22,415 nucleotides of DNA from Shuttleworthia sp045545575 (GCA_045545575.1 JAZQBE010000109.1:1-22415), one strand, 5' to 3'. Positions 7,264 through 14,121 are shown, counted from the first letter of the stretch. Notes: generated by a model not told the origin, from the letters alone. Numbers and translations are program-made.

Positions 7264-7520
7264 GCCTGCACCTTCGCCAGCGCCTGATCCAGCGCCTTCG
7301 ACAGCTGATCCGCACAGCTCGTTCCGCGGCCCGCGCAGTCGTTTCCGCGCAGAATGTCCGCCGCGCGCTTCGGGTCCTCGCCCTCCAGCAGACGGCCGAT
7401 GGCCTTTAAGTTGCCGTTGCAGCCGCTGACAAAACGCACGTTGTGCAGCTTGCCGTCCACGATGTCGAAATCAATCTGCCGCGAGCAGACGCCCTGCGGA
7501 TAGTAGGTAAATGATGCCAT
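7260..7520 (-). CDS. TSCPD domain protein (TIGR03905-like)
   Basis: 86 residues. The family is named for its TSCxDQL motif, seen here as GTSCADQLSKALDQAL, and this short stand-alone form matches the TIGR03905 family found in Clostridia. The same domain occurs at the C-terminus of vitamin-B12-dependent ribonucleotide reductases, but the role of the stand-alone protein is not established. Five cysteines are spread along it (VCSR, SGCNGN, NDCAGRGTSC). The ATG at 7520 follows AAGGAG. The stop codon overlaps the pyrC start by four bases, and the gene begins 36 bases after the divergent PAP2 gene ends. Confidence 0.9.
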   Translation of the reverse strand: MASFTYYPQGVCSRQIDFDIVDGKLHNVRFVSGCNGNLKAIGRLLEGEDPKRAADILRGNDCAGRGTSCADQLSKALDQALAKVQA

Positions 7521-7556
7521 GATTCGCTCCTTCTTGTGCTTTCTTCTGTCTGTGCG

Positions 7557-8018
7557 TTACGCCTGCCACAGCAGGCAGACAATCAACGCGACCACCAGCC
7601 CCAGCAGCATGCCGACACCGATCTGCGGCAGCGTGTGCCCCACCAGTTCCTTTAACGGTTTGACATACAGCGGTTCTTCCCCCTGGGAAACCTGCCGTTC
7701 CTGCATCTGGTTGAACGCCTTCGCGATCCGGCCGACTTCAAACCGGACACCGCGGGCGTCATAAATCACGATAAACGAGAAGATCACCGCGATGGCAAAC
7801 GGAAAACTGTCCGCCCCGTACGTCAGCGCCGTCGCCACCGTCAGTGCCGTGACCGTTGCGGAATGCGAACTCGGCATCCCGCCGGCCGCCGCCAAGCGCG
7901 CCCATGAAAAATCCCCCTTCACCAACTCCACGAGCATCTTGCCGCCCTGAGCCGCCAGCCATCCGAATGCCGCCGCCACAAGTACTTCGTTTGAAAGAAC
8001 CTGTCGTATGAAATCCAT
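7557..8018 (-). CDS. Divergent PAP2 (DUF212) membrane protein
   Basis: About 153 residues. The motif GGMPSSHSATVTALTVATAL and the later YDARGVRFEVGRIAKAFN identify the DUF212 'divergent PAP2' family, relatives of acid phosphatases and vanadium haloperoxidases. Hydrophobic segments lie near residues 5-25, 55-80, 80-95 and 130-152, so it is an integral membrane protein. Its substrate is unknown, possibly a lipid phosphate. I chose the ATG at 8018, with GGAG six bases upstream; a GTG one codon earlier (8021) is also possible. It is the first gene of the minus-strand run ending with the NUDIX gene, and it has an extended -10 promoter upstream. Confidence 0.9.
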   Translation of the reverse strand: MDFIRQVLSNEVLVAAAFGWLAAQGGKMLVELVKGDFSWARLAAAGGMPSSHSATVTALTVATALTYGADSFPFAIAVIFSFIVIYDARGVRFEVGRIAKAFNQMQERQVSQGEEPLYVKPLKELVGHTLPQIGVGMLLGLVVALIVCLLWQA

Positions 8019-8062
8019 CACCTGCTCCGTTTCCCCTTAGAAGCCGGCTCGCCGCGGTTCTT

Positions 8063-8113
8063 CCCCGCCGCACGCCGCTTTAACTAATGAATTATAGCAT
8101 ACTTGCGGCGGGG
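8063..8113. repeat. 10-base inverted repeat flanking the PAP2-gene promoter
   Basis: CCCCGCCGCA (8063-8072) and its perfect complement TGCGGCGGGG (8104-8113) are 31 bases apart, with the -10 box of the PAP2 gene between them. It could be a regulator site or an RNA structure in the leader; the GC-rich composition makes chance a real option. Confidence 0.4.
8091..8099 (-). promoter_or_regulatory. Extended -10 promoter for the divergent PAP2 gene
   Basis: The minus strand reads TGCTATAAT, a perfect TATAAT (8091-8096) with the TGn extension. No good -35 is visible at the usual distance, as is common with extended -10 promoters. The leader would be about 65 bases. Confidence 0.6.
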
Positions 8114-8160
8114 AGGACACACTATTTGTGGCGGCGAGAGGCAAGCCGGCCTGCGGCCTG

Positions 8161-8177
8161 GGTTTTGGGCCAAAACC
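8161..8177. promoter_or_regulatory. Perfect 17-base dyad upstream of the ABC operon
   Basis: GGTTTTGG and CCAAAACC are perfect complements separated by a single G. The centre is too small for a hairpin loop, so a protein-binding site is more likely than an RNA structure. It ends 25 bases before the candidate -35 of the plus-strand operon. Confidence 0.4.
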
Positions 8178-8202
8178 GCTCCCTGTCCTGCCGTCCCTCC
8201 CC

Positions 8203-8231
8203 TTGCTTGTTTTTTCACACTGGTCTATACT
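8203..8231 (+). promoter_or_regulatory. Candidate promoter of the ABC transporter operon
   Basis: TTGCTT (8203-8208) and TATACT (8226-8231) are 17 bases apart. The -10 matches the consensus at five of six positions, the -35 only at three. It gives a leader of about 40 bases to the ATG at 8280. Confidence 0.5.
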
Positions 8232-8279
8232 GAGGCGGTGCACATTGGCTGCGACAGCGAACGGAAAGGAATTCAAATC

Positions 8280-8474
8280 ATGACACAGGACGCGATCTCA
8301 AAGGCCGCTTCTTTAAACCAGCGGATTCTCGATATGATGGACGAAGTCAACGATCTGGGCATTGCCTTAGCGTATGACGGAACTCTTGACGGCGCGCCGG
8401 AATGGATTGACGAGCTTCTGACCGTGCTTGAGACTGCCTCGGATATTCTTGAGGAAGAACTGCCGCTGGAATAA
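8280..8474 (+). CDS. Small acidic protein of unknown function
   Basis: 64 residues, starting MTQDAISKAASLNQRILDMM. The ATG at 8280 follows GGAAAGGA at a good distance; the frame stays open further upstream but has no ribosome binding site there. The protein is strongly acidic, with few basic residues, and looks like two or three amphipathic helices (LNQRILDMMDEV, EWIDELLTVLETASDILEEE). It has no cysteine, signal peptide or membrane segment. It is the first gene of the ABC transporter operon, 13 bases before the substrate-binding protein gene, so it may take part in that system or simply share its promoter. I do not recognise a family. Confidence 0.75.
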   Translation: MTQDAISKAASLNQRILDMMDEVNDLGIALAYDGTLDGAPEWIDELLTVLETASDILEEELPLE

Positions 8475-8487
8475 AAAGGAGAAAAGA

Positions 8488-9633
8488 ATGAAAACCAAAC
8501 ACCTTTACAGAACCCTTCCCGCCCTGCTGGCGGCCTTCTGCCTGTTGATTTGCGCGGCAGGCTGCGGAAGCAAGGCGCCCGCTGCGGAAGAAACGGCCCC
8601 GGCTGCGGCTGTGGAAGAAAACACGGAAACGCCCGCAGAAGATAAAACGGACGCGGCTGCAGAAGAAACACCTGCCGCCGAAGAAGATGAAAATACCGAG
8701 GATGCTTCCAATCCATCCGCCGCTTCCGACGAATCCCCGGCCGACGACGTGCTGATCCGCGTCGGCTCCTTAAAAGGCCCGACCTCCATGGGCTTAGTGA
8801 ACCTGATGGACGCCGCGGAAGCCGGCAACACGAAGGGTTCCTACTCTTTCGTGATGTCCGCGCAGCCGACGGAAATCGTTTCCTCCGTCGTGTCCGGCGA
8901 GCTGGATATCGCCCTTGTCCCGGCAAACTTAGCCGCGACGCTGTACAATAAAACCGAAGGCGGCATTGGCGTGCTGAACCTGAACACGCTTGGCGTGCTG
9001 TACTGCGTCACCGGCGACGAGGCCATCACTTCCATCAAGGACTGGGCCGGCAAGACCATCGTCACCACCGGTCAGGGCGCGACCCCGGAATATGCCATCC
9101 GCTACCTGATCGATGCCTATGAAGTGCCGGACGTGAACATCGATTTCCGTTCGGAAGCCACTGAGGTGGCCTCCGTTCTGTCGGAGGATCCCATGCAGAT
9201 CGCCGTTCTGCCGCAGCCCTTCGTAACGGTTGCCGAGCAGCAGAATCAGGCGTTGCACACCGCCTTTGCCCTTGGCGATGCCTGGGATGCGCTGAACAAC
9301 GGATCCGGCCTGGTTACCGGCGTGACGATTGTACGCCGCGCATTCCTGGAAGAACATCCGGAAGCCGTCAAGACCTTCATTGAAGAGCAGAAAGCCAGCG
9401 CCGCGAAAGCCACGGAAGATGTGGAAGGAACCGCGGAACTGGTGGCGAAGTACGGCATCATCGAGAAGGCCCCCATCGCCGCAAAGGCACTTCCCTACTG
9501 CGGAATTGCCTGTGTGACCGCCGAGGACGGCATGCAGCAGCTGCTGTCCGGCTATCTGCAGACGCTCTTTGCCGCTGATCCGGCGGCCGTCGGCGGTGCC
9601 ATGCCGGCCGAAGACTTCTATTTCCAGCTGTAA
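8488..9633 (+). CDS. ABC transporter substrate-binding lipoprotein (SsuA/ThiY-like)
   Basis: 381 residues from the ATG at 8488 after AAAAGGAGAAAAGA. An N-terminal signal ends at a lipobox-like CAAGC, so Cys27 would be lipidated and the protein held on the outer face of the membrane. A tether of about 60 residues rich in Ala and Glu follows. The fold begins at VLIRVGSLKGPTSMGLVNLM and continues with VVSGELDIALVPANLAATLY, DWAGKTIVTTGQGATPEYAI and FIEEQKASAAKATEDVE. These are the features of periplasmic-binding proteins of the nitrate/sulfonate/taurine/thiamine-precursor class. The substrate cannot be assigned. It lies between the small acidic protein gene and the fused permease-ATPase, with a strong hairpin after its stop codon. 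Confidence 0.9.
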   Translation: MKTKHLYRTLPALLAAFCLLICAAGCGSKAPAAEETAPAAAVEENTETPAEDKTDAAAEETPAAEEDENTEDASNPSAASDESPADDVLIRVGSLKGPTSMGLVNLMDAAEAGNTKGSYSFVMSAQPTEIVSSVVSGELDIALVPANLAATLYNKTEGGIGVLNLNTLGVLYCVTGDEAITSIKDWAGKTIVTTGQGATPEYAIRYLIDAYEVPDVNIDFRSEATEVASVLSEDPMQIAVLPQPFVTVAEQQNQALHTAFALGDAWDALNNGSGLVTGVTIVRRAFLEEHPEAVKTFIEEQKASAAKATEDVEGTAELVAKYGIIEKAPIAAKALPYCGIACVTAEDGMQQLLSGYLQTLFAADPAAVGGAMPAEDFYFQL

Positions 9634-9650
9634 CCCGATTTGTTTTGCCC

Positions 9651-9682
9651 ATGCCTCTGCCGGCGGAACGCCGCAGAGGCAT
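9651..9682 (+). terminator. Intra-operon hairpin after the binding-protein gene
   Basis: ATGCCTCTGC (9651-9660) pairs perfectly with GCAGAGGCAT (9673-9682). Inside it, GGCG and CGCC add four more pairs around a GAA loop, with one bulged C. Only a short T run follows (TTTCTATAT). It is probably a partial terminator or mRNA stabiliser, allowing more binding protein than transporter core. Confidence 0.7.
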
Positions 9683-9704
9683 TTCTATATCAAGGACACC
9701 CCTC

Positions 9705-11168
9705 ATGAAAAAACCATCCGGAAAAAAACGCATCCTGATCGCCCTTCTGTGGCTGCTTCTATGGCAGCTGCTTTCTGTCGCGGTACACAACAGCATTCTA
9801 CTGGTGGGCCCGGTGGAAACCGTCGTGCGCCTGGGGCATCTGCTGATGACGGAGCGTTTTTATCTGGCGCTGGCTGTTTCCTGGCTTCGGATCTTAGGAG
9901 GTCTGCTGCTGGGCGCCGGTAGCGCTGTCCTGCTGGCTTATGCCGCTTACCGTCTGCAATGGCTTCGCGCTTTTCTGGAACCGTTTACCGCCACACTTCG
10001 CTCCATTCCGGTGGCCAGCTTCGTGATTCTGGTTCTGATCTGGGTGGGCGGACGTGCCATCGCCATCTACATCAGTGCCATCATTGTCTTTCCCATCGTC
10101 TATCAAGGCACCCTTACCGGCCTTTCCGCTGCCGATCCGAAGCTGCGTCAGATGGCAGCCGTGTTCCGGTTCCCGTTCCGCTCGCTGCTGCAATGCATTG
10201 AAATCCCGGCGGCGCTTCCGTCGCTGGAAACGGCTCTGACGCTTTCCGTCGGCATGGCCTTTAAAAGCGGCGTCGCCGCGGAAGTCATCGCGCAGGCACA
10301 GGCCACGCTCGGAAACGAGCTCTACCGCTCCAAAATCTATCTGGAAACCGGCGATCTTCTCGCCTACACCGCCGTCATTATTTTCTGTGCATGGGTATCC
10401 GACCGGGCACTTGTTTGGCTGCTGCACGCGGTGACCAACCGCCTCGTATTCCGCTGTCAAAAGCGAAGACTCGCTGTGCGGCAGGCATCCGGCGATTCCG
10501 ATTTCCTGCTGTCATCGGCATCCCGGATGCAGGCGGACTCCCCCCTCATTCAGCTTTCACACGCGTCAAAAAGTTTTGACAATCAGCACATCCTGACGGA
10601 CGTCAATCTTGCCGTTTTCCCGGGCGATCTGCTGATGGTCACCGGTGCGTCCGGCAGCGGCAAATCCACGCTGCTTTCCCTGCTTCTGCATCTGACATCG
10701 GCCGATGAAGGGCAGGTCACCTGGGCACCAGAACTGGCGGACGGGACTTTGCCTGTCTTTGCCGGAACGGTCTTTCAGGAGAATCGTCTCTGCCCCGGGT
10801 TTACCGGCGCGGACCAGATCTGGATGACCGATCCGAAACAGAACAGCCGCCGGTACGACATGCTCGCGGCGGAACTGGATACCATCCTTGGCACCCCTTC
10901 TTCCCTTCAGCCCGCAGAAACCTATTCCGGCGGCATGCAGCGTCGATGCGCCATTTTACGAGCTCTTTGCTGCAGCAGCCCGCTGCTGGTCATGGATGAG
11001 CCTTTCAGCGGACTGGACGAAGAAACGCGCGCCGCGATGCTGGAGTACATTCTGACTCACCGCAACGGACGCGCGCTGGTATTAACGGTTCATGATGGCA
11101 ACGAAGTGCCCGGGCTGGATGTGTTTACAAAAATCCGGATTGCAGACGGCCGGTGCAGCCGCTGCTGA
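9705..11168 (+). CDS. ABC permease fused to its ATPase (SsuC-SsuB-like)
   Basis: 487 residues from the ATG at 9705 after AAGGA. Residues 1 to about 260 form a BPD_transp_1 permease with several membrane helices and the coupling-helix region around LRQMAAVFRFPFRSLLQCIE. After a short linker, from about residue 279, comes a full ABC ATPase: Walker A GASGSGKST (314-322), signature YSGGMQRR (from 407, instead of LSGGQ), Walker B LLVMDEP (427-433) with D-loop SGLD, and switch His in LTVHDGNE. In SsuABC, TauABC, NrtABCD or ThiXYZ systems these are normally separate proteins. The frame is open throughout with no sign of frameshift. With the lipoprotein upstream it makes a complete two-gene importer. 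The ATPase half is compact, about 205 residues, lacking the C-terminal extension of many SsuB proteins. Confidence 0.92.
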   Translation: MKKPSGKKRILIALLWLLLWQLLSVAVHNSILLVGPVETVVRLGHLLMTERFYLALAVSWLRILGGLLLGAGSAVLLAYAAYRLQWLRAFLEPFTATLRSIPVASFVILVLIWVGGRAIAIYISAIIVFPIVYQGTLTGLSAADPKLRQMAAVFRFPFRSLLQCIEIPAALPSLETALTLSVGMAFKSGVAAEVIAQAQATLGNELYRSKIYLETGDLLAYTAVIIFCAWVSDRALVWLLHAVTNRLVFRCQKRRLAVRQASGDSDFLLSSASRMQADSPLIQLSHASKSFDNQHILTDVNLAVFPGDLLMVTGASGSGKSTLLSLLLHLTSADEGQVTWAPELADGTLPVFAGTVFQENRLCPGFTGADQIWMTDPKQNSRRYDMLAAELDTILGTPSSLQPAETYSGGMQRRCAILRALCCSSPLLVMDEPFSGLDEETRAAMLEYILTHRNGRALVLTVHDGNEVPGLDVFTKIRIADGRCSRC

Positions 11169-11171
11169 CAA

Positions 11172-11228
11172 TTATTCTCCCTTCCTGTTTTTCAGCAGAA
11201 TGACAAGCGCCAGCAGAATGAAAGGTGT
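11172..11228 (-). pseudogene. Possible C-terminal scrap of a membrane protein
   Basis: The minus strand reads TPFILLALVILLKNRKGE and a stop, directly after an in-frame stop. A hydrophobic helix followed by a basic tail is the usual C-terminus of a Gram-positive membrane or wall-anchored protein. It has no start or ribosome binding site. It lies in AT-richer DNA between the ABC operon and the next minus-strand gene and could also be chance. Confidence 0.25.
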
Positions 11229-11266
11229 TTACATTTGTTTATGGTCTGCGCACCTCACGAGCGAAT

Positions 11267-11794
11267 TTACAATTCCATCACATGTCCCGTAGAAACCATT
11301 TCACCATCTATGTTATAAAACACGGCTTTACAATTCGCTCTGCAGTGAATAACAAACGGGGTATCCGGATCCACCTGAATCACCGTTTCCACGGCTGATT
11401 CGTCAGTCAGCACGGCTTTTGCTATGCTTTGTGAATTTGCGGAAAACAACAACGTCCCACGTTCCCCTGCATCATAAGACAGATAATCAAAGTCACTAAA
11501 TCGCCCACTGATGACATTGCGGTAACCGCCAACTCCACTGAACGGTTTTACAGCGATCCAATATGAGATATCGTCACGGCTGAATACGCTATTTGCAGGG
11601 AACGCAACCGCTCCAAATACACGGTCATCGCCGGTTTCCAGATAAAACACGGAACGCCCCTCGCCTTCAACTGCAAGAATATTCTTTTCCAAATCCTGTC
11701 TGGACGGTCCGCCGATTGTTGTCAGGATAAAAACCCCTATCAGAAGAAGAATAACAATGGTCGCAATGGTCCAGCGTAAACGTGCGCTCTTCAC
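11267..11794 (-). CDS. Membrane-anchored protein of unknown function
   Basis: 175 residues. The start is a GTG at 11794 preceded by GGAAGGACTAGGACC. A single N-terminal membrane segment (about residues 8-27, TIATIVILLLIGVFILTTIG) is followed by an outside domain of about 145 residues that looks mostly beta-strand, with alternating short strands, many Gly/Asp turns, and a single cysteine pair (CRANC) near the end. No family is recognised. It follows the BlaI/M56 pair on the same strand, separated by 144 bases that hold a coding remnant, and could be a target of that regulator, though no BlaI-type operator was found directly before it. Confidence 0.75.
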   Translation of the reverse strand: MKSARLRWTIATIVILLLIGVFILTTIGGPSRQDLEKNILAVEGEGRSVFYLETGDDRVFGAVAFPANSVFSRDDISYWIAVKPFSGVGGYRNVISGRFSDFDYLSYDAGERGTLLFSANSQSIAKAVLTDESAVETVIQVDPDTPFVIHCRANCKAVFYNIDGEMVSTGHVMEL

Positions 11795-11821
11795 GGTCCT
11801 AGTCCTTCCGCTATTTTAATC

Positions 11822-11938
11822 TCAAACAAGGGTGCTGTTTACATATACACTTGGCGCATCATTACCAATTCTAACCTCTACATCAATATAAATAAACTGT
11901 CCAAATGCAGTAATACTCTTTATCCTTATCAAAACATG
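11822..11938 (-). pseudogene. Short coding remnant, possibly cation-efflux dimer domain
   Basis: In the frame of the M56 gene, directly after its stop codon, 38 more codons are open. They read IKSITAFGQFIYIDVEVRIG and onward to a TGA. The pattern 'I..I.A...G..IYIDVEV.' recalls the start of the cytoplasmic dimerisation domain of cation diffusion facilitators. There is no ribosome binding site or good start. It is either the relic of a lost gene or an extension that the M56 protein once had; I cannot decide. Confidence 0.3.
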
Positions 11939-13603
11939 TTACAATGCATTTATCCGATGTCCCCGCACTAACAGGCGCCCTTCGTTCACACCATAGGGCG
12001 TTGTCGTAAGCAGTGTGACCAGGTCTTCACCCTCCACCGGAGCCAGCAGAGCTTCAATAGGTTCACCTTCATCACTGTAAAATGCGGATTCCGTTTCGCT
12101 GTCTGCGTCTGCAGGATGCATGACTGTAATCTGATCCACCCGGTAGGAAAGCGCCGCGCCGTCTACCGTGATCGTAAACGTATCGCCAAGCTCCATCAGA
12201 TGCAGATCTGTCAGGAATTTCCGATCCGGCGCGCCCCGATGCCCAGCCAGTACAGAATGTGTATCAGGACCGCCGGCCGGCAGGGCCGATCCTTCCAGGT
12301 GCCCGATTGCGCTGTCCAGCGTTTCCTGTGCCGCACCATATACGATCGGAAGCTTCACGTCTATCGATGGGATGGACAGCTCACCGATGATGCCGTCCGC
12401 GTCTTGTTCCTTCATGGCAGCGTAGGACGGGCTTAAATGCAGGGAATCTGTATCCCAGGGATCGGTATAGGTTATTTCTGCTGCAAGGAACCGGTTGTAT
12501 TCCGTCGCTTTTTTCAGGGATTCCGGAAGCGGCCGGAAGTGCCAGAAGGTGATCGCGCCCGCAGCTGCCAGCAGACAGACCAGGGCAATATACAGAATCT
12601 TTCTTTGCGGACGACGGTTTTCGTCATAGTCCGCCAATGCTTTCATACGCATGGAAACACCTCCTTCACGCAAGGGATTGACAGGTAAAAATGAGTGCGC
12701 TTCGATGCTCGCGGCCAGCAGCAGCCGGGCATAGTTCTGTTTTTGGGAGCTGCCGTGCTTTCGAATCACGGCTTCGTCGGCGGCATATTCGAAATCCGCA
12801 TTGCACATCCGGTAAAGAATCCAGGCCAGAGGATTGAACCAGTGAAGGGCAAGCATCGCCAAAAGGATCAGTTTCCCCGGCAGATCATAATGGTTCACGT
12901 GGGCCATTTCGTGACAGAGAATCATCTCAAGGGATGTGCGGTCTCTGTAGGCCTCTGTATTTGGAAGAAAAATCCTGGTCCGGAAAACACCCGCCGTCAT
13001 GGGGGCCTTTACCGCATCCGAGCGCCACACGGTTACATTTTTTCGGCCCCGATTCTGACGAATCCACGAAAGCACCCAGGGGTCATCATCCATAACAGCT
13101 GTTTTCAGCCGATGCAGTGTCAGTTCATAGGCAGCGACTCCCAGGACGATCCATACCACAACTCCGGCAAGCCACACAGCAAGGCTGGCATGAAGCCAGA
13201 AATCTTTATCTGCCTCGTGGATAAAATCTGAAATCAGCGTTCCTAAAGGGCCCTGGCCGGTCAGCGTCCCTAAGACGGCAGAGGAATTCACGGATACATC
13301 CTGCTGGAGGGCTGCCGGTCCGATGTGGGACGTTTCTTCTTTTTCGAAGCGGAGGGCGTTTTGATCTGCCGCATTTCGGTCACCCGAATATTCTGTGGTT
13401 TTCCCAATTTCTACCGGCAGGAATGCGGTGTGCTGAAACGGAATCAAAAGACGCACAGCCGTCACAAGACACAGCACCGCCAGAAACCGTCTCGACAAAT
13501 GGCGAAACGGAATGCGATGCAGGCACGCCAGCAGAAGAATCACCGGCACACATGTCAGGCTGATGGATATCACAGAACGAAACAAAACAAGCATCCGATT
13601 CAC
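11939..13603 (-). CDS. M56 (BlaR1-like) metallopeptidase fused to inactive sortase domain
   Basis: 554 residues, starting at a GTG (13601-13603) that overlaps the blaI stop by four bases (GTGA). The N-terminal half is a BlaR1/MecR1-type M56 protease with several membrane helices and zinc motif HEMAH (231-235) in CHEMAHVNHYD, then FEYAADEAVI. A last membrane helix (about 331-352) leads outside. From about residue 400 there is a class C-like sortase domain: IIGELSIPSIDVKLPIVYG, VLAGHRG with His455, and TLLTTTPYGVN then RLLVRGHR with Arg543. Sortases have TLxTC; here the Cys position is Thr534 (codon ACA), so transpeptidation by the usual mechanism is impossible. In BlaR1 the outside domain is a penicillin-sensing domain; here the sortase fold probably takes the sensor role. 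The fold also starts after a 50-residue extracellular stretch. Confidence 0.9.
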   Translation of the reverse strand: MNRMLVLFRSVISISLTCVPVILLLACLHRIPFRHLSRRFLAVLCLVTAVRLLIPFQHTAFLPVEIGKTTEYSGDRNAADQNALRFEKEETSHIGPAALQQDVSVNSSAVLGTLTGQGPLGTLISDFIHEADKDFWLHASLAVWLAGVVVWIVLGVAAYELTLHRLKTAVMDDDPWVLSWIRQNRGRKNVTVWRSDAVKAPMTAGVFRTRIFLPNTEAYRDRTSLEMILCHEMAHVNHYDLPGKLILLAMLALHWFNPLAWILYRMCNADFEYAADEAVIRKHGSSQKQNYARLLLAASIEAHSFLPVNPLREGGVSMRMKALADYDENRRPQRKILYIALVCLLAAAGAITFWHFRPLPESLKKATEYNRFLAAEITYTDPWDTDSLHLSPSYAAMKEQDADGIIGELSIPSIDVKLPIVYGAAQETLDSAIGHLEGSALPAGGPDTHSVLAGHRGAPDRKFLTDLHLMELGDTFTITVDGAALSYRVDQITVMHPADADSETESAFYSDEGEPIEALLAPVEGEDLVTLLTTTPYGVNEGRLLVRGHRINAL

Positions 13604-13953
13604 TCCATATTCTGTATGATCTTCTTAATCTCAGCTAATTCTTTCTCTGTCAGTTTCCTGCCGGAAACCAGGGATGCAAACAATTTATCCGCCGCGCCGT
13701 CAAACAGACGGTCTGCCAAGGTCTGGGTTTCGGCCTGGCGCACATCATCTAATGTAATCAGGGCATGACAGTAAAAACCGGGATCTGTGCGCTGGATATA
13801 TTCTTTATCAACGCATTTTTTGACGATGGTGTAGGTTGTATTCTTGTTCCAGCCGATTTTTTCTTTTAAGATGTCAACGATTTGTGTGGCCTGTAAATCA
13901 CCCTGATCCCAAAGCACCTGCATCACCTGAAGTTCCGAATCAAACAGTTTCAT
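13600..13953 (-). CDS. blaI: BlaI/MecI-family transcriptional repressor
   Basis: 117 residues. It begins MKLFDSELQVMQVLWDQGDL and continues with a winged helix: the recognition helix KNTTYTIVKKCVDKEYI is close to the family pattern 'w...Tv.t.L.rL..KG'. The C-terminal part (LADRLFDGAADKLFASLVSG) is the dimerisation and cleavage region. BlaI-type repressors bind as dimers to palindromes and are inactivated when the partner M56 protease is triggered. The partner follows at once with a 4-base overlap. An own promoter, an overlapping palindrome and an upstream terminator make blaI the first gene of its unit and suggest autoregulation. The gene symbol is by family; its regulon is unknown and no beta-lactamase is in the window. 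Confidence 0.92.
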   Translation of the reverse strand: MKLFDSELQVMQVLWDQGDLQATQIVDILKEKIGWNKNTTYTIVKKCVDKEYIQRTDPGFYCHALITLDDVRQAETQTLADRLFDGAADKLFASLVSGRKLTEKELAEIKKIIQNME

Positions 13954-13981
13954 ATCATCTCATTCCATTCTGGCAAGCCAC

Positions 13982-14001
13982 AAGACTATAACTATCGTCT
14001 T
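13982..14001. promoter_or_regulatory. Candidate BlaI operator
   Basis: An imperfect 20-base palindrome with outer arms AAGAC (13982-13986) and GTCTT (13997-14001) and inner ATA and TAT; 16 of 20 positions are symmetric. The GAC-x-ATA-xx-TAT-x-GTC layout resembles BlaI/MecI sites (GACTACA and TGTAGTC half-sites). It covers the predicted transcription start of blaI. Confidence 0.6.
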
Positions 14002-14005
14002 TTGC

Positions 14006-14034
14006 ATGGTATCACAGAATCTTGTATGCGTCAA
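14006..14034 (-). promoter_or_regulatory. Sigma-A promoter of blaI
   Basis: On the minus strand TTGACG (14029-14034) and TACCAT (14006-14011) are separated by 17 bases. The -35 matches five of six consensus positions and the -10 four of six. The -35 box almost touches the T-tract of the preceding terminator. Confidence 0.65.
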
Positions 14035-14035
14035 T

Positions 14036-14064
14036 ATAAAAAGGACCACGGAAAACCATGGCCC
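14036..14064 (-). terminator. Rho-independent terminator after the MFS gene
   Basis: The minus strand reads GGGCCATGG, loop TTTT, CCGTGGTCC, then TTTTT. The stem has nine pairs, two of them GU. It ends the long hisA-to-MFS run and insulates blaI. Confidence 0.85.
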
Positions 14065-14121
14065 TTATCATGTGAAGCTTTGCAGATTGCCGGGGTAAGT
14101 CCACCGGTCCTTTCTTTTGGT

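Noticed and set aside
11939..13603. Active class C sortase
   Set aside because: The nucleophilic Cys of TLxTC is Thr (codon ACA), and no LPXTG-type substrate gene is seen in the window.
11939..13953. Beta-lactam resistance regulator
   Set aside because: The blaI-M56 pair lacks a penicillin-binding sensor domain and no beta-lactamase or PBP2a-like gene is near.
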